64,000 bases of DNA, taken from positions 1,488,001 to 1,552,000 of the forward strand of contig NZ_BAAAXV010000001.1 of assembly GCF_039535785.1 (NCBI RefSeq), written 5' to 3'. Below, one piece after another: positions 33,095 to 42,842 of the stretch; within the stretch, counting starts at the first letter, position 1, and each line of letters begins with the position of its first letter. The position numbers were made by a program, and so were the translations under genes. Origin of the DNA: Nonomuraea helvata. GTDB lineage: Bacteria; Actinomycetota; Actinomycetes; Streptosporangiales; Streptosporangiaceae. Below the pieces are notes generated by a model, which made no database searches, had not been told where the DNA came from, and was given only the letters and a program-made list of their open reading frames with translations.

Positions 33095-33269
33095 GGCCTC
33101 GATTCCTCGCTGGACAAAGATGGGGTGCAGGGCCGGGGGTGCCAACCATGTGGGCCTTGGTCCTGTGTCGGGCGTCGCCGGCGTGATCGGTGATCCGGTA
33201 CGTGCCTGGCGGGGCGGCGCGGTGTCGTACGTGGCCCGCAGCAGGCGTCGGGACCCGCGAGTCGCATCG

Positions 33270-33761
33270 TCAGGTGGCGAGGGCGAGCGTGATGCTTGCG
33301 GCGAGCAGAGCGACGCCGGTCATGGTCAGCAGTGCGCCCAGGCCGATGACCAAGGTGGTGAGCTGCCAGGCCTGGTAGGCGTTCAGCAGGGAGGCACGCA
33401 GCATCTGGCCGGTGAAGGCGGTCTGCCGCAGCCCCTCCAGCTTCTCGTCGTCGCCGCCCGCGGCGTGCAGCTCGGCGCTGATCTCGCCATACGACCGACC
33501 GCCCGTCGCCATCAGCACGTTGTTTCCGATCACTTGGGCGAAGGCGCGGGCTTGTGAGCCCGTCAGGACCGCCTGGCCCTGATAGGCAGCGAGGTCATTG
33601 GGCAGCCCTTTGCCTGGGAAGCTGATCGCCTGCCCGCGCAGTTCCGTCTTGATCTCGGCGCGCGCCTTTACTCCCCGCGCGGCCATGATCGGACCTGCCG
33701 CCATCATCGCGGCACCGGCGGCGCCCAGCAGGACCACCGCTGTCGTTCGAACAACGCTCAT
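33270..33761 (-). CDS. Two-helix membrane protein with extracytoplasmic domain
   Basis: 163 residues: an N-terminal helix (TAVVLLGAAGAAMMAAGPIM), a central polar domain of about 80 residues (KTELRGQAISF, SGSQA-like ARAFAQVIG), and a C-terminal helix pair (LTTLVIGLGALLTMTGVALL). No cysteine or metal motif. Family not recognised. A GAAGGAG ribosome site precedes ATG 33761. Lies between the DsbA gene and narI on the same strand. Confidence 0.7.
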   Translation of the reverse strand: MSVVRTTAVVLLGAAGAAMMAAGPIMAARGVKARAEIKTELRGQAISFPGKGLPNDLAAYQGQAVLTGSQARAFAQVIGNNVLMATGGRSYGEISAELHAAGGDDEKLEGLRQTAFTGQMLRASLLNAYQAWQLTTLVIGLGALLTMTGVALLAASITLALAT

Positions 33762-33808
33762 GTCCTACTCCTTCGTGCGATGTGGCATCGGGCCCGGGCC
33801 GCGGATGT

Positions 33809-34501
33809 TCATCGAGCCGCTCCCTTGAGCGGGGTGCGCCGCCGGTAGACGACGTAGGGGCGCCACAGGTAGGCGATGGGCGCCGACCAGACGTGGACGA
33901 GCCTGGTGAACGGCCAGATCGCGGCGAGCACCCAGGCCGACATGGCGTGAAGCCGGAAGATGAGTGGCACGTCGGCCATCAGGTCCGGGTCGGGGCGCAG
34001 GGTAAGGATGCCGCGGAACCAGACGGCGATGGTGGCGCGGTAGTCGTAGCCGCCGCCGAGCAGGTTCTTGCCCACGGTCGCGGTCAGGCCCAGCAGGATG
34101 ACCGCCGTCAGGACCGCGAACAGGACCTTGTCAGCGCGGGTGGTGGTGCGGCGCACCCGCGGGCTGGTGAGCCGGCGGGCCAGCAGCAGCCCCAGCCCCG
34201 CGACCACCATCAGCCCTGCCACGGTCCCGGCACTCACCGACACCAGGTGGTACAGCTGCTCATCGACGCCGACCGCTTCGGTCCACGATGCGGGGACGAG
34301 CAGGCCGAGCACGTGACCGCCGATGGCGGCGAAGGCGCCGAGGTGAAACAGCGGCGAGCCGAGCCGCAGGATCCGGCTTTCCAGTATCTGGGTGGTGCGG
34401 GTGGTCCAGCCGAACTGGTCGACGCGCCAGCGCCAGACATGGCCCACAACGAAGATCGTCAGAGCGATGTAGGGGATGACGACCCACAGCGCGACGTTCA
34501 C
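33809..34501 (-). CDS. narI: Respiratory nitrate reductase gamma subunit
   Basis: 230-residue membrane cytochrome b of nitrate reductase. It takes electrons from menaquinol via two hemes. Heme-ligand His residues lie in FVVGHVWRWR, LFHLGAFAAIGGHVLGL, IFRLHAMSAW and RLVHVWSAP, on five predicted helices. Its ATG overlaps the narJ stop (ATGA). Last gene of narGHJI. Confidence 0.95.
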   Translation of the reverse strand: MNVALWVVIPYIALTIFVVGHVWRWRVDQFGWTTRTTQILESRILRLGSPLFHLGAFAAIGGHVLGLLVPASWTEAVGVDEQLYHLVSVSAGTVAGLMVVAGLGLLLARRLTSPRVRRTTTRADKVLFAVLTAVILLGLTATVGKNLLGGGYDYRATIAVWFRGILTLRPDPDLMADVPLIFRLHAMSAWVLAAIWPFTRLVHVWSAPIAYLWRPYVVYRRRTPLKGAAR

Positions 34502-35163
34502 GGCAGCACCTCCGTCTCGTTCATCAGTGGTCCGAACGGCGCCAGGCCGACCTCCTCGGCGGGCGGTCCGGCCAGCGCGAGGTCGGTGACGGCGGCGCGC
34601 TCGGCCGCGGACAGGTCGGGCAGTTCGGTGCAGAGGGCGTCGAGGACCAGCGCGTAGGGCGAGCCGCTGTCGTGTAGGGCCGTGCGGATGAGTTCGAGGC
34701 CTTTGCGGTGCTGGCGCAGCGGCGCCTCGCCGGTGGCGGGTCCGGCCAGGGCGGCGAATTCGCAGACCACGGGCAGGAAGTCGGGTAGTTCGCCTTCGGG
34801 TGGGGTGAGTCCGGCGAGCCGGTAGCGCTGTTTGAGGGTGAGCAGGGCCATGCCGCGGCGGCGGGTGTCGCCGTGCAGGTAGTAGGTGAGATAGAGGCTG
34901 GACCTGCGGCGCAGGTCGAACGTCTCGACGTAGGCGCGGGCCAGTGCCATCGGCTCCGTGTCACCGAACCAGACGAGGAACCGAGTCAGCGACCCACGCG
35001 CCGCCGACTCCGGCAACCGGCTCACGGCCTCGGCCAGCTCGTCACGGGCGGCGAGCAGGCCGGCGTCGGGGTACTGCAGCAGGACGGAGACGAGCCGCAG
35101 CAGGGCCGCGCGATCAGCGGGCTCGGCGAACGTGACGGACTCGCGCCGGGCGAGGAGCTTCAT
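34498..35163 (-). CDS. narJ: Nitrate reductase molybdenum cofactor assembly chaperone
   Basis: 221 residues, all-helical. The conserved RSSLYLTYYLHGDTRRRGMA region and DFLPVVCEFAAL are typical of NarJ/TorD chaperones, which hold apo-NarG while the Mo cofactor is inserted. ATG overlaps the narH stop and its TGA overlaps narI. Confidence 0.95.
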   Translation of the reverse strand: MKLLARRESVTFAEPADRAALLRLVSVLLQYPDAGLLAARDELAEAVSRLPESAARGSLTRFLVWFGDTEPMALARAYVETFDLRRRSSLYLTYYLHGDTRRRGMALLTLKQRYRLAGLTPPEGELPDFLPVVCEFAALAGPATGEAPLRQHRKGLELIRTALHDSGSPYALVLDALCTELPDLSAAERAAVTDLALAGPPAEEVGLAPFGPLMNETEVLP

Positions 35164-36710
35164 GCCGTGCCTCCCCTTCCGACGAAGAGCTTCAGCCCTA
35201 TGCGGCCGTCGCCGCGCCGCCCGGTCACGCCGGGCGGGTGGAACTCGCTCATGCCCGGCCCGCCGTCGCCGTCGAGGCTGCATCCGTCCGCCTGGGCGGC
35301 CAGGGCGGCGGCGTCCTCGCGGTGTGCGGCGGGCACGACGTAGCGCTCGTCGTACTTGGCGATGGCCAGCAGACGGTACATCTCCTCCATGTCGGCCGCC
35401 GTCATCCCCACGGCGTCCAGCAGGTCGGTGGCCACGGTGCCGTCGATGGTGCGGGCGCGCATGTACGCGCGCATGGCTGACAGCTTCATCAGCACCCCGG
35501 CGACGACCTCGGTGTCCCCGGCCGAGAACAGGCTCGCCAGGTACTCCAGCGGGATGCGCAGGTCGGTGATGGCGTGGAAGACGTTGTCCGGGTCGTCGGC
35601 GTCGGCGCCCGTCCCTGTCACGGCGTCGAGCACGGGGGACAGCGGCGGGATGTACCAGACCATGGGCAGCGTGCGGTATTCCGGGTGCAGCGGGAGCGCC
35701 ACCCGGTAGCGCATGGCCAGCCGGTAGATGGGCGAGCGCCGCGCGGCCTCGATCCAGTCCTCGCTGATGCCGCCGGCGCGGGCGGCGGCGGTCACCGCGG
35801 GGTCGTCGGGGTCGAGGAAGACCTTGCGCTGGGCCTCGAGCAGGTCGCGCGGGTCCGCGACCCGGGCGGCGTCCAGGACGGCATCGGCGTCGTACAGGAT
35901 GAGCCCGATGTAGCGCAGCCGGCCGACGCAGGTCTCGGCGCACACGGTCGGCTGCCCCGCTTCGATGCGGGGGAAGCAGAACGTGCACTTCTCGGCCTTG
36001 CCGGTCTTGTGGTTGACGTACACCTTCTTGTACGGGCACGAGGAGACGCACATGCGCCAGCCGCGGCAGCGGTCCTGGTCCACCAGGACGATGCCGTCCT
36101 CCTCCCGCTTGTACATCGCGCCGGACGGGCAGGCTGCCACGCAGGCCGGGTTGAGGCAGTGCTCGCAGATGCGCGGCAGGTGGAACATGAAGGTCTTGTC
36201 GAACTCCATGCGCACCTTCTCCGCCATCGCGGCCAGGTTGGGGTCGGCCGGGGCGTGCTCGGGAGCTCCGCCCAGGTCGTCCTCCCAGTTCGCACCCCAG
36301 GTGATGGCCATGTCCTGACCGGTGATGGCCGACTTCGGGCGGATGACCGGAGTGTGCGGGCCGGCGGGTGCGTTGATCAGCGTGTCGTAGTCGTAGGTGG
36401 CGGGCTCGTAATAGTCGTCCAGGTCCGGCAGGTCGGGGTTGGAGAACAGGTTGAGCAGCCGCTTGATCCGGCCGCCGGCGCGGAGCTTGAGCCGCCCCCG
36501 CTGGTCCACCTGCCAGCCGCCGTGCCAGCGTTCCTGGTCCTCGTAGCGCTTGGGGTAGCCGACGCCGGGCTTGGTCTCGACGTTGTTGAACCAGACGTAC
36601 TCGACGCCGTCCCGGTTGGTCCAGGTCTGCTTGCACGTGACCGAGCAGGTGTGGCAGCCGATGCACTTGTCCAGGTTCATCACCATGGCCACCTGGGCGA
36701 GAACGCGCAT
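35160..36710 (-). CDS. narH: Respiratory nitrate reductase beta subunit
   Basis: 516-residue iron-sulfur protein passing electrons from NarI to NarG. Cys clusters: CIGCHTCSVTC, CEHCLNPACVAACPSG, DRCRGWRMCVSSCPYKK (Trp replaces one Cys, the mark of the 3Fe-4S cluster) and CTFCFPRIEAGQPTVCAETC. Full length. Its ATG overlaps the narG stop by one base (TGATG). Confidence 0.97.
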   Translation of the reverse strand: MRVLAQVAMVMNLDKCIGCHTCSVTCKQTWTNRDGVEYVWFNNVETKPGVGYPKRYEDQERWHGGWQVDQRGRLKLRAGGRIKRLLNLFSNPDLPDLDDYYEPATYDYDTLINAPAGPHTPVIRPKSAITGQDMAITWGANWEDDLGGAPEHAPADPNLAAMAEKVRMEFDKTFMFHLPRICEHCLNPACVAACPSGAMYKREEDGIVLVDQDRCRGWRMCVSSCPYKKVYVNHKTGKAEKCTFCFPRIEAGQPTVCAETCVGRLRYIGLILYDADAVLDAARVADPRDLLEAQRKVFLDPDDPAVTAAARAGGISEDWIEAARRSPIYRLAMRYRVALPLHPEYRTLPMVWYIPPLSPVLDAVTGTGADADDPDNVFHAITDLRIPLEYLASLFSAGDTEVVAGVLMKLSAMRAYMRARTIDGTVATDLLDAVGMTAADMEEMYRLLAIAKYDERYVVPAAHREDAAALAAQADGCSLDGDGGPGMSEFHPPGVTGRRGDGRIGLKLFVGRGGTA

Positions 36711-39700
36711 CAGTAATCGACCTCCTGGGTCCGGCGGCGGATCACCGTGATCTCGTCACGCTGGTTGCCGGTCGGGCCGTAGTAGTTGAAGGCGTAGGTG
36801 AACTGCGCGTACCCGCCGATGAGGTGGCTGGGCTTGAGCAGCAGCCGGGTGAGCGAGTTGTGCACGCCGCCGCGCCGGGCCGACTTCTCCGTGAGCGGGA
36901 CGTTCACGTTGCGGTCCTTGGCGTGGTACATGTACACGGTCCCGGCAGGCATGCGGTGCGAGACGACCGCGCGGGCCACGACCACGCCGTTGCGGTTGTA
37001 CGCCTCGATCCAGTCGTTGTCGGCGACCCCGATCCTGCGGGCGTCCTCCACGCTCATCCAGATGGTGGGCCCGCCGCGCGACAGGGCCAGCATGTAGGCG
37101 TTGTCCTGGTATTCGGAGTGGATGGACCACTTCGAGTGCGGGGTGAGGTAGCGGACGGTGACCTCGGCTCCGTTCCCGTCGCCCTGCTCGCCGTAGTGGC
37201 GGCGCATGTTGAGCGGCGGCCGGTACGCGGGCAGCTGCTCCCCCAGCTCGATGATCCAGTCGTGATCGAGGAAGAACTGCTGGCGGCCGGTCAGCGTGTG
37301 CCACGGCTTGTCCCGTTCGACGTTGATGACGAACGCCGAGTAGCGGCGACCGCCCGATTCCGACCCGGACCATTCGGGCGAGGTGATCACCGGCTGTGGT
37401 CTGGACTGGGTGTCGGCGAAGGTGATCCGCTTCCCTTCGTGTTCGGCGGCCAGATCGGCCAGCTCTGTTCCGGTGCGCTGCTCCAGGGTCTCAAAGCCCT
37501 GCGTGGCCAGGCGGCCGTTGGTGGTGCCGGACAGCGCGAGGATGGCTTCGCACATGCGGTCGGCCGTCGCGAGCGAGACGCGTCCTTCGCTGGTGGTGCC
37601 GTTCTTGCCGGCCAGGTAGTCGAGCTCCGGGCCGACCCGGTAGGTCACGGCTTTGGTCGTCAGTCCCAGCTCGGCGAAGAGCGGCCCGACGGAGCGCATG
37701 CGCTCGCCGACGGCGGCGTAGTCGCGCTCGATCGTAATGATCTTCGGCATGGTTCTGCCGGGGATCGGCTCGCATTCGCCGTGTTTCCAGTCGCGCACCC
37801 GGCCGCCGGGCTGGGCGAGCTCGTCGGGGGTGTCGTGGGCGAGCGGGACGGCCAGGACGTCGGTGCGTTTGCCGAGGTGGCGGGCGGCCAGCTCGGAGAA
37901 GCGGTCAGCCAGGCCGAGGAAGGCGTCGTAGTCGGCGCGGGTCTGCCAGGGCGGCGCGATGGCCGGGTTGAAGGCGTGCACGAACGGGTGCATGTCGGTC
38001 GAGGACAGGTCGTGCTTCTCGTACCAGGTGGCGGCCGGCAGCACGACGTCGGAGAACAGCGCCGTGGAGGTCATGCGGAAGTCGATCGCGGTGAGCAGGT
38101 CGAGCTTGCCGTCGGTGGCCTCTTCGCGCCAGGTCACCTCGGCCGGGTGGACGCCTTCATGGTTGCGGGTCTCGGCGTCGGTGCCGAGCAGGTGGCGCAG
38201 GAAGTACTCGTTGCCCTTGCCGGAGGAGCCGAGCAGGTTGGCCCGCCACACGGTCAGCACGCGGGGGAAGTTGGCGGGGTCGCCAGGGTCCTCGGCGGCG
38301 AAGCGGAGATGTCCGGACTTCAGCTCGTTCACGACGTGCTCGGCCACCGGCACCCCCTTCTCGGCCGCCTCATCGGCGAGGGTGAGCGGGTTGCGGTTGA
38401 AGGTCGGGTGCGAGGGCAGCCAGCCGAGCCGCGCGGCCTGGGCGTTGCAGTCGGCGAACGACCTGCCGTCGAAGGCGCCGGAGCCGAGCGGGCTGGCGAG
38501 TTCACCCGCCCCGAACTGCTCGTAACGCCACTGGTCGGTGGCCAGGTACCAGAACGCGGTCGCGGCCATGTGCCGCGTCGGCCGCTGCCAGTCGAAGGCG
38601 AAGGCCAGGTGCTGGAAGCCGGTGATCGGCCGGACCTTCTCCTGGCCCACGTAGTGCGCCCAGCCGCCGCCGTTGACGCCCTGGCAGCCGGTCAGCAGCA
38701 CCAGCGTCAGGAAGGCGCGGTAGATCTGGTCGGAGTGGAACCAGTGGTTGGTGCCTGCGCCCATCGCGATCATCGACTTGCCCTGGGTGTGCTCGGCGTT
38801 GCGGGCGAACTCGCGGGCAATCCTGGCGATCGTCGCGGCGGGCACCGAGGTGATCTCCTCCGCCCACGCCGGCGTGTATGGCTGGCTGGCGTCCAGGTAC
38901 GACTCCGGCCACTCGCCCGGCAGGTCGCGGGCCACGCCGTACTGGGCCATAAGCAGGTCGAACACCGTCGTGACGAGCTTGCCTCCCACTTCGGTCACGG
39001 GCACGCCGCGGCGCATGACCGAGCCGCCCTCGGTGGCTCCCTCGTCGAAGCGCGGCAGGTCGACCTCGACCGCCCGGCCCCCGAGCAGCGTCAGCTTGGG
39101 CTCGGCGCCGTCCAGGTCGAGGTTCCAGCGGCCCTCACCCTCCTGGCCCCAGCGGAACCCGAGCGACCCGTTCGGCACGACCGCCGCGCCGCTCCCCTCG
39201 TCCAGGAAAAACCGTCTTGAACTCGGCGTTCTCGCTCTGCTCCCCCAGGTCGGCGGCGGTCAGGAAGCGGCGCGGCACGTACGCGTCGCCGCGCTGCTCG
39301 AGCGTCACCAGGAACGGCAGGTCGGTGTATTTGCGGACGTAATCGGTGAAGTACTGGACCTGGCGGTCCCGGAAGAACTCGGTCAGCGTCACGTGCCCCA
39401 TCGCCATGGCCAGCGCGCCGTCCGTGCCGGGGTGCGGAGCCAGCCAGTCGTCGGCGAACTTGACGTTGTCGGCGTAGTCGGGACTGACCGCGACGACCTT
39501 GGTGCCCTGGTAACGGGCCTCGGTCATGAAGTGCGCGTCCGGCGTGCGGGTGACCGGGATGTTGGAGCCCCACATGATGAGGTAGCGGGAGTTCCACCAG
39601 TCGGCCGCCTCGGGCACGTCCGTCTGGTCGCCCCATACCTGCGGTGATGCGATCGGCAGGTCGGCGTACCAGTCGTAGAACGACAGCAGCGTGCCGCCGA

Positions 39701-40352
39701 TCATCGACAGGAACCGCGTCCCGGCCGCGAACGACGCCATCGACATGGCCGGGATCGGCGAGAACCCCACCACCCGGTCAGGACCGTACTCCTTGATCGT
39801 GTGCACGTGCGCGGCGGCCATCAGCTCGAGGACCTCCTCCCAGCTCGACCGCACGAACCCGCCCTTGCCGCGAGCCCGCTTGTACGCCCGCGCCCCCTCG
39901 GGATCGCCGGTCAGCTCCGCCCAGGCCCGCACGGGGTCGCCCAGCCGGGCCTTCGCCTCGCGCCACATCTCCAGCAGCACACCCCGCACGTACGGGTACC
40001 GCACCCGCGAAGGCGAATAGGTGTACCAGGAGAAGGACGCGCCACGCGGGCAGCCGCGCGGCTCGTACTCCGGCGACTCCGGCCCCACCGACGGGTAGTC
40101 GGTCGCCTGGTGCTCCCACGTGATCAGCCCGTCCTTGACGAACACCTGCCACGAGCACGAGCCCGTGCAGTTCACGCCGTGTGTCGAGCGCACCACCTTG
40201 TCGTGCGCCCACCGGTCCCGGTAGAAGCGGTCCCAGCCGCTCGGGTCGATCTGGTGGAGGGTACGCCCGTCGGCCGACACCTCCGACTTGGTGAAGAACG
40301 TACGGGCGGCGAGCAACGGCCCCATGCCGGGCACCGCATCGATATCAGTCAC
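36710..40352 (-). pseudogene. narG: Respiratory nitrate reductase alpha subunit, one-base frameshift
   Basis: Catalytic molybdo-bis-MGD subunit, about 1213 residues once repaired. The N-terminal part (40352 down to about 39211) has STHGVNCTGSCSWQVF and EPRGCPRGASFSWYTYSP for the 4Fe-4S cluster and LLSFYDWYADLPIASPQ for the Mo-ligand Asp. At the five-A run 39207-39211 the frame breaks after EFKTVF. One base over, it continues LDEGSGAAVVPNGSLGFRWG and runs to the normal end at 36710. Dropping one A restores a perfect family sequence. All other parts and narHJI are intact, so a sequencing slip or a very recent mutation is likely. Confidence 0.9.
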
Positions 40353-40423
40353 AGAATCTCTCCCGCCCCATGGTCAAAAGTGGACATGGCTCAAGATTCG
40401 GGCTCACCGCCCGTCTCGCGGCA

Positions 40424-40437
40424 GGGACCAAAGTCCC
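40424..40437. promoter_or_regulatory. DosR/DevR-type box upstream of narGHJI
   Basis: GGGACCAAAGTCCC: perfect GGGAC-N4-GTCCC, 72 bp before the narG ATG. Confidence 0.75.
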
Positions 40438-40441
40438 CTGT

Positions 40442-40462
40442 CCCGGGCCCGATAGGCCCGGG
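40442..40462 (-). terminator. Terminator hairpin between flavohemoglobin gene and narG
   Basis: CCCGGGCC (40442-40449) and GGCCCGGG (40455-40462) form a perfect 8-bp stem with a 5-nt loop, immediately past the flavohemoglobin stop codon. It separates that transcript from the narG promoter. Confidence 0.7.
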
Positions 40463-40463
40463 A

Positions 40464-41633
40464 TCAGTCGGCGGCCAGCCACAGGTCGGGGCCGAAGACC
40501 TCGTAGTGGATGTCGCGAGCCGCCACCCCCGCCTTCAGCAGGCGGGCGCGCATGTCACGCATGAACGGCACCGGACCACACAGATAGGCCACAGCCCCGG
40601 CCGGAACGTCTATGCCGTCCAGATCCATCAGGCCCTCGCGGTCCGGGGCGGCCGCACCGCTCTCGTACCAGAAGACCAGCTCGGTGGCCAGCCGCAGCAT
40701 GTCCTCGCGCAGCGCGTGCTCGGCCCGTGAGCGGTCGGCGTGCAGCACCAGGACACGGCGGCGCGAGCCCGTGGCGGCCAGGTGGTCGAGCATCGCCACG
40801 ATGGGCGTGCAGCCGATGCCCGCAGAGATGAGCACAAGCGGCTCGTCCCCGTCCTCCAGCGTCACATCGCCGAAGGGCGCCGACAGAGTCAGCTCGTCGC
40901 CCACCCGCACGGTGGTGTGCAGCAGCGTGGACACCTCACCGGCCGGATCGCCATCCACACGCTTGATGGTGATCCTGCGCAACCGGTCCCCGTCCGCGCT
41001 GGACAGCGTGTACTGGCGCAGCTGATGCACCCCGTCAGGCATCCGGAGGCGGACGCTGACGTACTGACCGGGCTGCGTGGGCGGGACCGGGGCATCGTCG
41101 ACCGGACGCAGCAGGAACGACACCGCGTCGGGGGTCTCCTCCCGACGGGCGACCACCCGCCACTGCCGCCACGTAACCCCGTTGCGGGCGCCGGCCTCGG
41201 CGTAGATGCGGGCCTCCATCGCGATCAGCGCACCGGCCATCAGCCAGTACACCTCGTCCCAGGCCGCGGCCACCTCCGGGGTGACGGCCTCGCCGAGCAC
41301 CTCGGAGATGGCGCCGAACAGGTACTTGTGCACGATCACGTACTGGTCGTCGGTCACGCCGACGGCCGTGTGCTTGTGGGCGATGCGGGCGAGCAGTTGG
41401 TCTGGCCGCTGGTCGGGGTGGTTCAGGAGCATGGTGGCGAATGCGGCGATGGACCCGGCCAGCGCCTTCCGCTGCTCGCCGTTGGCCTGGTTACCGCGGT
41501 TGAAGAGACCGTCCAGCAACTCGGGACGCTCGGCGAACATCGTCTCGTAGAACCGCGCGGTGATGGCGTCGAGCGAGGCGCCGACGACCGGCAACGTGGC
41601 ACGGACGATCGCGGCTGAATCCGCGGACAGCAT
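40464..41633 (-). CDS. hmp: Flavohemoprotein (NO dioxygenase)
   Basis: 389 residues: globin domain with Tyr29 (ARFYETMF), the distal Gln region NQANGEQRKAL and proximal His in AHKHTAVGV; FAD domain with LRQYTLSS; NAD domain with VLISAGIGCTPIVAML and the C-terminal HYEVFGPD. It converts nitric oxide to nitrate, protecting against NO made during nitrate respiration. ATG 41633 begins MLSADSAAIV. Two DosR-type boxes lie 110-160 bp upstream. Confidence 0.95.
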   Translation of the reverse strand: MLSADSAAIVRATLPVVGASLDAITARFYETMFAERPELLDGLFNRGNQANGEQRKALAGSIAAFATMLLNHPDQRPDQLLARIAHKHTAVGVTDDQYVIVHKYLFGAISEVLGEAVTPEVAAAWDEVYWLMAGALIAMEARIYAEAGARNGVTWRQWRVVARREETPDAVSFLLRPVDDAPVPPTQPGQYVSVRLRMPDGVHQLRQYTLSSADGDRLRRITIKRVDGDPAGEVSTLLHTTVRVGDELTLSAPFGDVTLEDGDEPLVLISAGIGCTPIVAMLDHLAATGSRRRVLVLHADRSRAEHALREDMLRLATELVFWYESGAAAPDREGLMDLDGIDVPAGAVAYLCGPVPFMRDMRARLLKAGVAARDIHYEVFGPDLWLAAD

Positions 41634-41742
41634 GGGAACCTCCGGACAGAAGGGGACATGAGGCCCGAGAGACTCAGTGGGCCCGCGAATCACACTAGGA
41701 ACCGGAGCAGACGGATCATCTGGGCAAACGTCCGCACTTTCG

Positions 41743-41756
41743 GGGCCGAAAGTCCC
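41743..41756. promoter_or_regulatory. DosR/DevR-type box, hmp proximal
   Basis: GGGCCGAAAGTCCC: 9 of 10 positions of GGGAC-N4-GTCCC, 110 bp before the flavohemoglobin start, with AT-rich flanks (CACTTTCG / GAATCG). Confidence 0.6.
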
Positions 41757-41776
41757 GAATCGGGAAGCGTGGCTGA

Positions 41777-41790
41777 GGGACTTTCGTCCC
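41777..41790. promoter_or_regulatory. DosR/DevR-type box, hmp distal
   Basis: GGGACTTTCGTCCC: perfect palindromic core, 34 bp centre-to-centre from the proximal box. Paired boxes about three helical turns apart are common at strong DosR targets. Confidence 0.75.
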
Positions 41791-41810
41791 TGGAGCTCCG
41801 AGCTGGGCCC

Positions 41811-42812
41811 TTACGGCAGAGAAGCGGACTCGACAACGTCGGACAGCGGGCGGCGGACCGCGCCTTTGGTGTCGAACGTGATGCCAAGCCGCATGATCAT
41901 CTGCGGGTACTCTCCGAAGCAGAGCTCCTCGCGCAGGAACTCCCGCAGATGGTTTGTCTCCAGCGCCTGGGTGTGGAAGGCAGCGCTCACCCCGTATGCG
42001 CTGGCGTGCAGCAGAACCCGTTGGAGGGCCTGTCCCGCGGCGATCCATTCCTGGCGGGTGTCGCCGGGGGTGGTGAGTAGGGCCACGACTCCGGTGGAGG
42101 TCGACGCGGCTTGGCCGGCCGTCGTGCCCCAGTCATGCCGCCAGGCGTAGTCGCGTTGGGCGAAGGGCGGATGGATCAGGACGTGCTCGGCGGGGTAGGC
42201 GTCGGCGGGCACGCCGTCGGTGCGGGCGCTGCCCGGCGGGCGGGCCCAGCGGATGACCTCGAGGGCGAGCAGCCGGTTCTGCGACTGCGCGTTCTGGGCG
42301 GCGTGGGTCAGCGAGGCGATGACCCGTATGGCTTCCGGCTCGCGCACCGGCGTCAGCCTGGCTCCTTCGGCTGCCGCCTGCTGGATCAGCGTCTCCACCA
42401 GCCGGTCCGGGACGGGTAGATCGGTGAAGGCCGCCCGATGGGTCCGGCGCTGTTCGATCTCGGCGTTCAGCGCCGCGGTGTGCTCGTCAGGTGTGCTGCC
42501 CTCGCCCAGCCGTACCGTGGCCAGCAGCGCGGGCCGGTCCGGGTCGGGCAGGACCCGCACCACGGGCTCGTACCCGTGGCAGCGCAGCGCCGTGGTGAGG
42601 TTGAACAGCGCGGCCCCACAACTGATCAGCTGCTGCCTGCCCTCGGGGTCGCTGAAGCGTAGTTTCCTGTTGGCGTCGGCGCGTACGCTGACCTCCTCGC
42701 CGGAGACGGCGAACGTCCACGGCTGGGTGTTGTGGACGGACGGCGCCCAGGCGGCGGCCTTCAGTGCCGCGTGGATGGCGAGGGCGTTCTGCTGTGCCGT
42801 ACGGGTGCTCAT
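41811..42812 (-). CDS. Acg/Rv3131-type nitroreductase-fold protein
   Basis: 333 residues, clearly paralogous to the gene at 30.6-31.6 kb: AAWAPSVHNTQPWTFAVSGE, QQLISCGAALFNLTTALRCH, RRTHRAAFTDLPVPDRLVE, YAWRHDWGTTAGQAAS and PQMIMRLGITFDTKGAVRRP. Expected to bind FMN. Transcribed after cydB on the same strand, but with its own box inside the 3' end of cydB. Confidence 0.85.
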   Translation of the reverse strand: MSTRTAQQNALAIHAALKAAAWAPSVHNTQPWTFAVSGEEVSVRADANRKLRFSDPEGRQQLISCGAALFNLTTALRCHGYEPVVRVLPDPDRPALLATVRLGEGSTPDEHTAALNAEIEQRRTHRAAFTDLPVPDRLVETLIQQAAAEGARLTPVREPEAIRVIASLTHAAQNAQSQNRLLALEVIRWARPPGSARTDGVPADAYPAEHVLIHPPFAQRDYAWRHDWGTTAGQAASTSTGVVALLTTPGDTRQEWIAAGQALQRVLLHASAYGVSAAFHTQALETNHLREFLREELCFGEYPQMIMRLGITFDTKGAVRRPLSDVVESASLP

Positions 42813-42842
42813 GGCGATCCACCTCCTGCTGGATCCAGCACA

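Noticed and set aside
33150..33166. GGGCCTTGGTCC-like sequence upstream of the DsbA gene as a DosR-type box
   Set aside because: Half-sites do not align with the 4-bp spacing of the other boxes; too weak to call.
36824..39220. A 798-codon open frame on the + strand
   Set aside because: It is antisense to narG; its translation is the Val/Gly/Arg-rich pattern of a high-GC shadow frame, while the other strand reads a perfect NarG.
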